Origin: Oscillospiraceae bacterium
GTDB lineage: Bacteria > Bacillota_A > Clostridia > Oscillospirales > Oscillospiraceae
Assembly: GCA_015068175.1 (NCBI GenBank)
Contig: SVLA01000126.1
Location: forward strand, 1 to 5,790
DNA length: 5,790 nt
Direction: 5' to 3'
Of the stretch, positions 4,292 through 5,790 are shown piece by piece. The notes beneath the pieces are model-generated. The model was not told where the DNA came from. It saw nothing but the letters and a program-made list of their open reading frames with translations, and ran no database searches. The position numbers and the translations under genes are program-made. Positions within the stretch are counted from its first letter, which is position 1; each line of letters begins with the position of its first letter.

Positions 4292-5790
4292 TCAGTCCAC
4301 CACTTCGTAACCGGCGTCGACGATAGCCTGCTTCAGGGCCGCCGGGTCGGCATCGCCGGTGACGGTCACATTTTTGGCCTGGAGATCCACCACCGCATCG
4401 GCGGTGCCGGGGACGGCCTTGCAGACCTTCTCCACCATAGCCTTGCAATGGGGGCACATCATGCCATTCACTTTGATCACAGTTGTCATTACGGTTTCCT
4501 CCTGAATGATTTCTTGTTCTTCGGTAATTACGGGCAGGGTCTCTGCCTTAAAGCGCCGCAGCCGCAGGGCATTGGCCACTACGAATACGGAACTCATACT
4601 CATGGCCGCCGCCCCGATCATGGGGCTGAGCAATCCCAGGGCCGCCACGGGGATCCCCAGGCAATTGTAGAAAAAGGCCCAGAAGAGATTTTGACGGATG
4701 TTGCGGATGGTGGCCTTGCTGAGGCGGATGGCATTGGAGATGCCGGTCAGGGACCCGGACATCAGCACCACGTCCGCCGATTCCATGGCGATGTCCGTGC
4801 CGGCGCCGATGGCCATGCCCACATGGGCGGTGACCAGGGCCGGGGCATCGTTGATGCCGTCGCCCACCATCAGCACCTTTCGGCCATCTTCCTGAAGCCG
4901 GCGGATGGCCGCTGCCTTGTCGCCGGGCAGCACATCGGCAATGACCCGCCGGATCCCGGCCTTAGCGGCAATGGCTTTGGCGGTACCTTCATTGTCGCCC
5001 GTCAGCATCACAATGTCAAGTCCCAGTTTTTCCAAAGCGGCCACCGCCCGGACCGAATCGGCCTTCAGCACGTCCGCCGCCGCAATGGCGCCCAGGTATT
5101 TCCCCGTTTCGTCGGCAAAATACAGCGGCGTTTTTCCTGCGGCCACCAGTTCCGGATATGCAGGTACGTGGATACCCCGTTCCTCCATCAGACGCCGGTT
5201 TCCTCCGAAATATCGCACATTTTCCACCACTCCGCAGACGCCACGCCCAGGAAGGGTTTCAAATCCCTCCACTTTCACCTTCACGTCCTCCCCGGCACGG
5301 GCCAGGATCGCCTGGGCAAAGGGATGCTCGGAAGGCTTCTCCAGGGCGGCGGCCAGGTTCAGCAATTCCCCGGCGCGCAGTGTTCCCGGCAGAATGTCGG
5401 TCACGGCGGGGCGGCCCACGGTGAGGGTACCGGTCTTGTCCAGCACCACAGTATCCACGCCATGCAGATGCTCCAGGGCCGCACCGTTCTTAAACAGTAC
5501 GCCCATGGACGCGCCCCGGCCAGTGCCCACCATAATGGCCACAGGGGTAGCCAGACCCAAAGCGCAGGGGCAGGAGATCACCAGCACGGAAATGGCCGCC
5601 GTCAGGGCGTATTCCAGGGACCGGTCCGCCAGCATCCAGCCGATCAAGGCCAGGGCCGCAATGGTCATGACCACCGGCACGAAGATCCCGGCGATCTTAT
5701 CCGCCATCCGGGCAATGGGGGCCTTGGAGCCGCCGGCTTCCTCCACCATCCGAATGACCTGCTGCAAGGTGGTGTCCTCCCCCACCTTCT
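4292..5790 (-). CDS. copA: Cu(+)-exporting P1B-type ATPase, 3' part, with C-terminal HMA domain
   Basis: The C-terminal 498 codons of a membrane copper pump. The 5' end lies beyond the window, since the frame is open through 5790. The visible part starts in the actuator-to-membrane segment (GEDTTLQQV, then GSKAPIARMAD). Counting residues from the GTG codon at 5785, it shows the metal site SCPCALG (71-77), the phosphorylated Asp116 in DKTGTLT, the nucleotide-binding SEHPFA (152-157), TGDN (262-265), GDGINDAP (308-315), and the last membrane helices with FYN (372-374) and MSMSSV (395-400). The CPC, YN and MxxSS set is the signature of Cu(+) exporters (P1B-1). After LRRF, where many CopA proteins end, a roughly 20-residue acidic linker leads to a complete HMA domain (433-497) with GMMCPHC. 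The C-terminal rather than N-terminal chaperone-like domain is notable. The N-terminus, including any other metal-binding domain, cannot be seen. Any copper-responsive promoter is also outside the window. Confidence 0.95.
   Translation of the reverse strand, partial: KVGEDTTLQQVIRMVEEAGGSKAPIARMADKIAGIFVPVVMTIAALALIGWMLADRSLEYALTAAISVLVISCPCALGLATPVAIMVGTGRGASMGVLFKNGAALEHLHGVDTVVLDKTGTLTVGRPAVTDILPGTLRAGELLNLAAALEKPSEHPFAQAILARAGEDVKVKVEGFETLPGRGVCGVVENVRYFGGNRRLMEERGIHVPAYPELVAAGKTPLYFADETGKYLGAIAAADVLKADSVRAVAALEKLGLDIVMLTGDNEGTAKAIAAKAGIRRVIADVLPGDKAAAIRRLQEDGRKVLMVGDGINDAPALVTAHVGMAIGAGTDIAMESADVVLMSGSLTGISNAIRLSKATIRNIRQNLFWAFFYNCLGIPVAALGLLSPMIGAAAMSMSSVFVVANALRLRRFKAETLPVITEEQEIIQEETVMTTVIKVNGMMCPHCKAMVEKVCKAVPGTADAVVDLQAKNVTVTGDADPAALKQAIVDAGYEVVD
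4487..4503 (-). promoter_or_regulatory. Possible internal start for a free CopZ-like copper chaperone
   Basis: Inside the ATPase gene, AGGAGG (4498-4503) lies 8 nt upstream of an in-frame ATG (4487-4489). That ATG is the first residue of the HMA domain (MTTVIKVNG, then MCPHC). Initiation here would give a 65-residue protein ending at 4292, the size and sequence type of CopZ. The 45 nt ending at this ATG are only about 38% GC in a GC-rich gene, like a leader or former intergenic gap. Whether ribosomes use the site is unknown. It could be a relic of a gene fusion. Confidence 0.45.

Noticed and set aside
4093..4326. Short plus-strand frame across the ATPase/truA junction
   Set aside because: Antisense to the start of truA and the end of the ATPase gene, with no domain and no ribosome site.

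Overview
The window looks like chromosomal DNA from a GC-rich member of the Clostridia. The best guess is a gut Oscillospiraceae/Ruminococcaceae-type bacterium. This is inferred from strong AGGAGG-type ribosome sites, GC-rich genes separated by short AT-rich gaps, and Firmicutes-like protein families. No marker fixes the genus. All six genes are on the minus strand, so transcription runs from high to low coordinates. There are no RNA genes, insertion sequences, CRISPR arrays or other mobile elements that I can support.

Region 1 (5790 down to 3218) is a tightly packed operon. It holds the 3' part of a Cu(+)-exporting P1B-type ATPase (copA-like, running off the window edge), then truA (tRNA pseudouridine synthase), then a small ArsC/Spx-family thioredoxin-fold protein. 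The ATPase stop and the truA start are 1 nt apart. The truA stop overlaps a TTG start of the ArsC-like gene in a TTGA. The ATPase has a C-terminal CxxC metal-binding domain, and an AGGAGG plus an in-frame ATG lie exactly at that domain's boundary, so a free CopZ-like chaperone may also be made. A perfect 12-bp hairpin at 3180-3210 probably ends this unit.

Region 2 (3118 down to 559) holds an AGCS-family alanine/glycine:cation symporter followed by a class I/II PLP-dependent aminotransferase. The symporter frame has no stop where the family normally ends. It runs 122 nt into the aminotransferase gene out of frame, which suggests either a lost stop or a one-base deletion near its 3' end. Together the pair could take up and transaminate a small neutral amino acid (inference).

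Region 3 (558 down to 1) holds a short XRE-type helix-turn-helix regulator with an unusual hydrophobic, aromatic-rich C-terminus. It has its own candidate promoter with an overlapping dyad, and ends in a long hairpin that acts as a likely terminator. Positions 1-44 show nothing I can call.

Overall this is mostly ordinary core and housekeeping sequence. The points most worth a second look are the internal CopZ start within the copper ATPase gene, the abnormal symporter 3' end, and the membrane-associated look of the small regulator.
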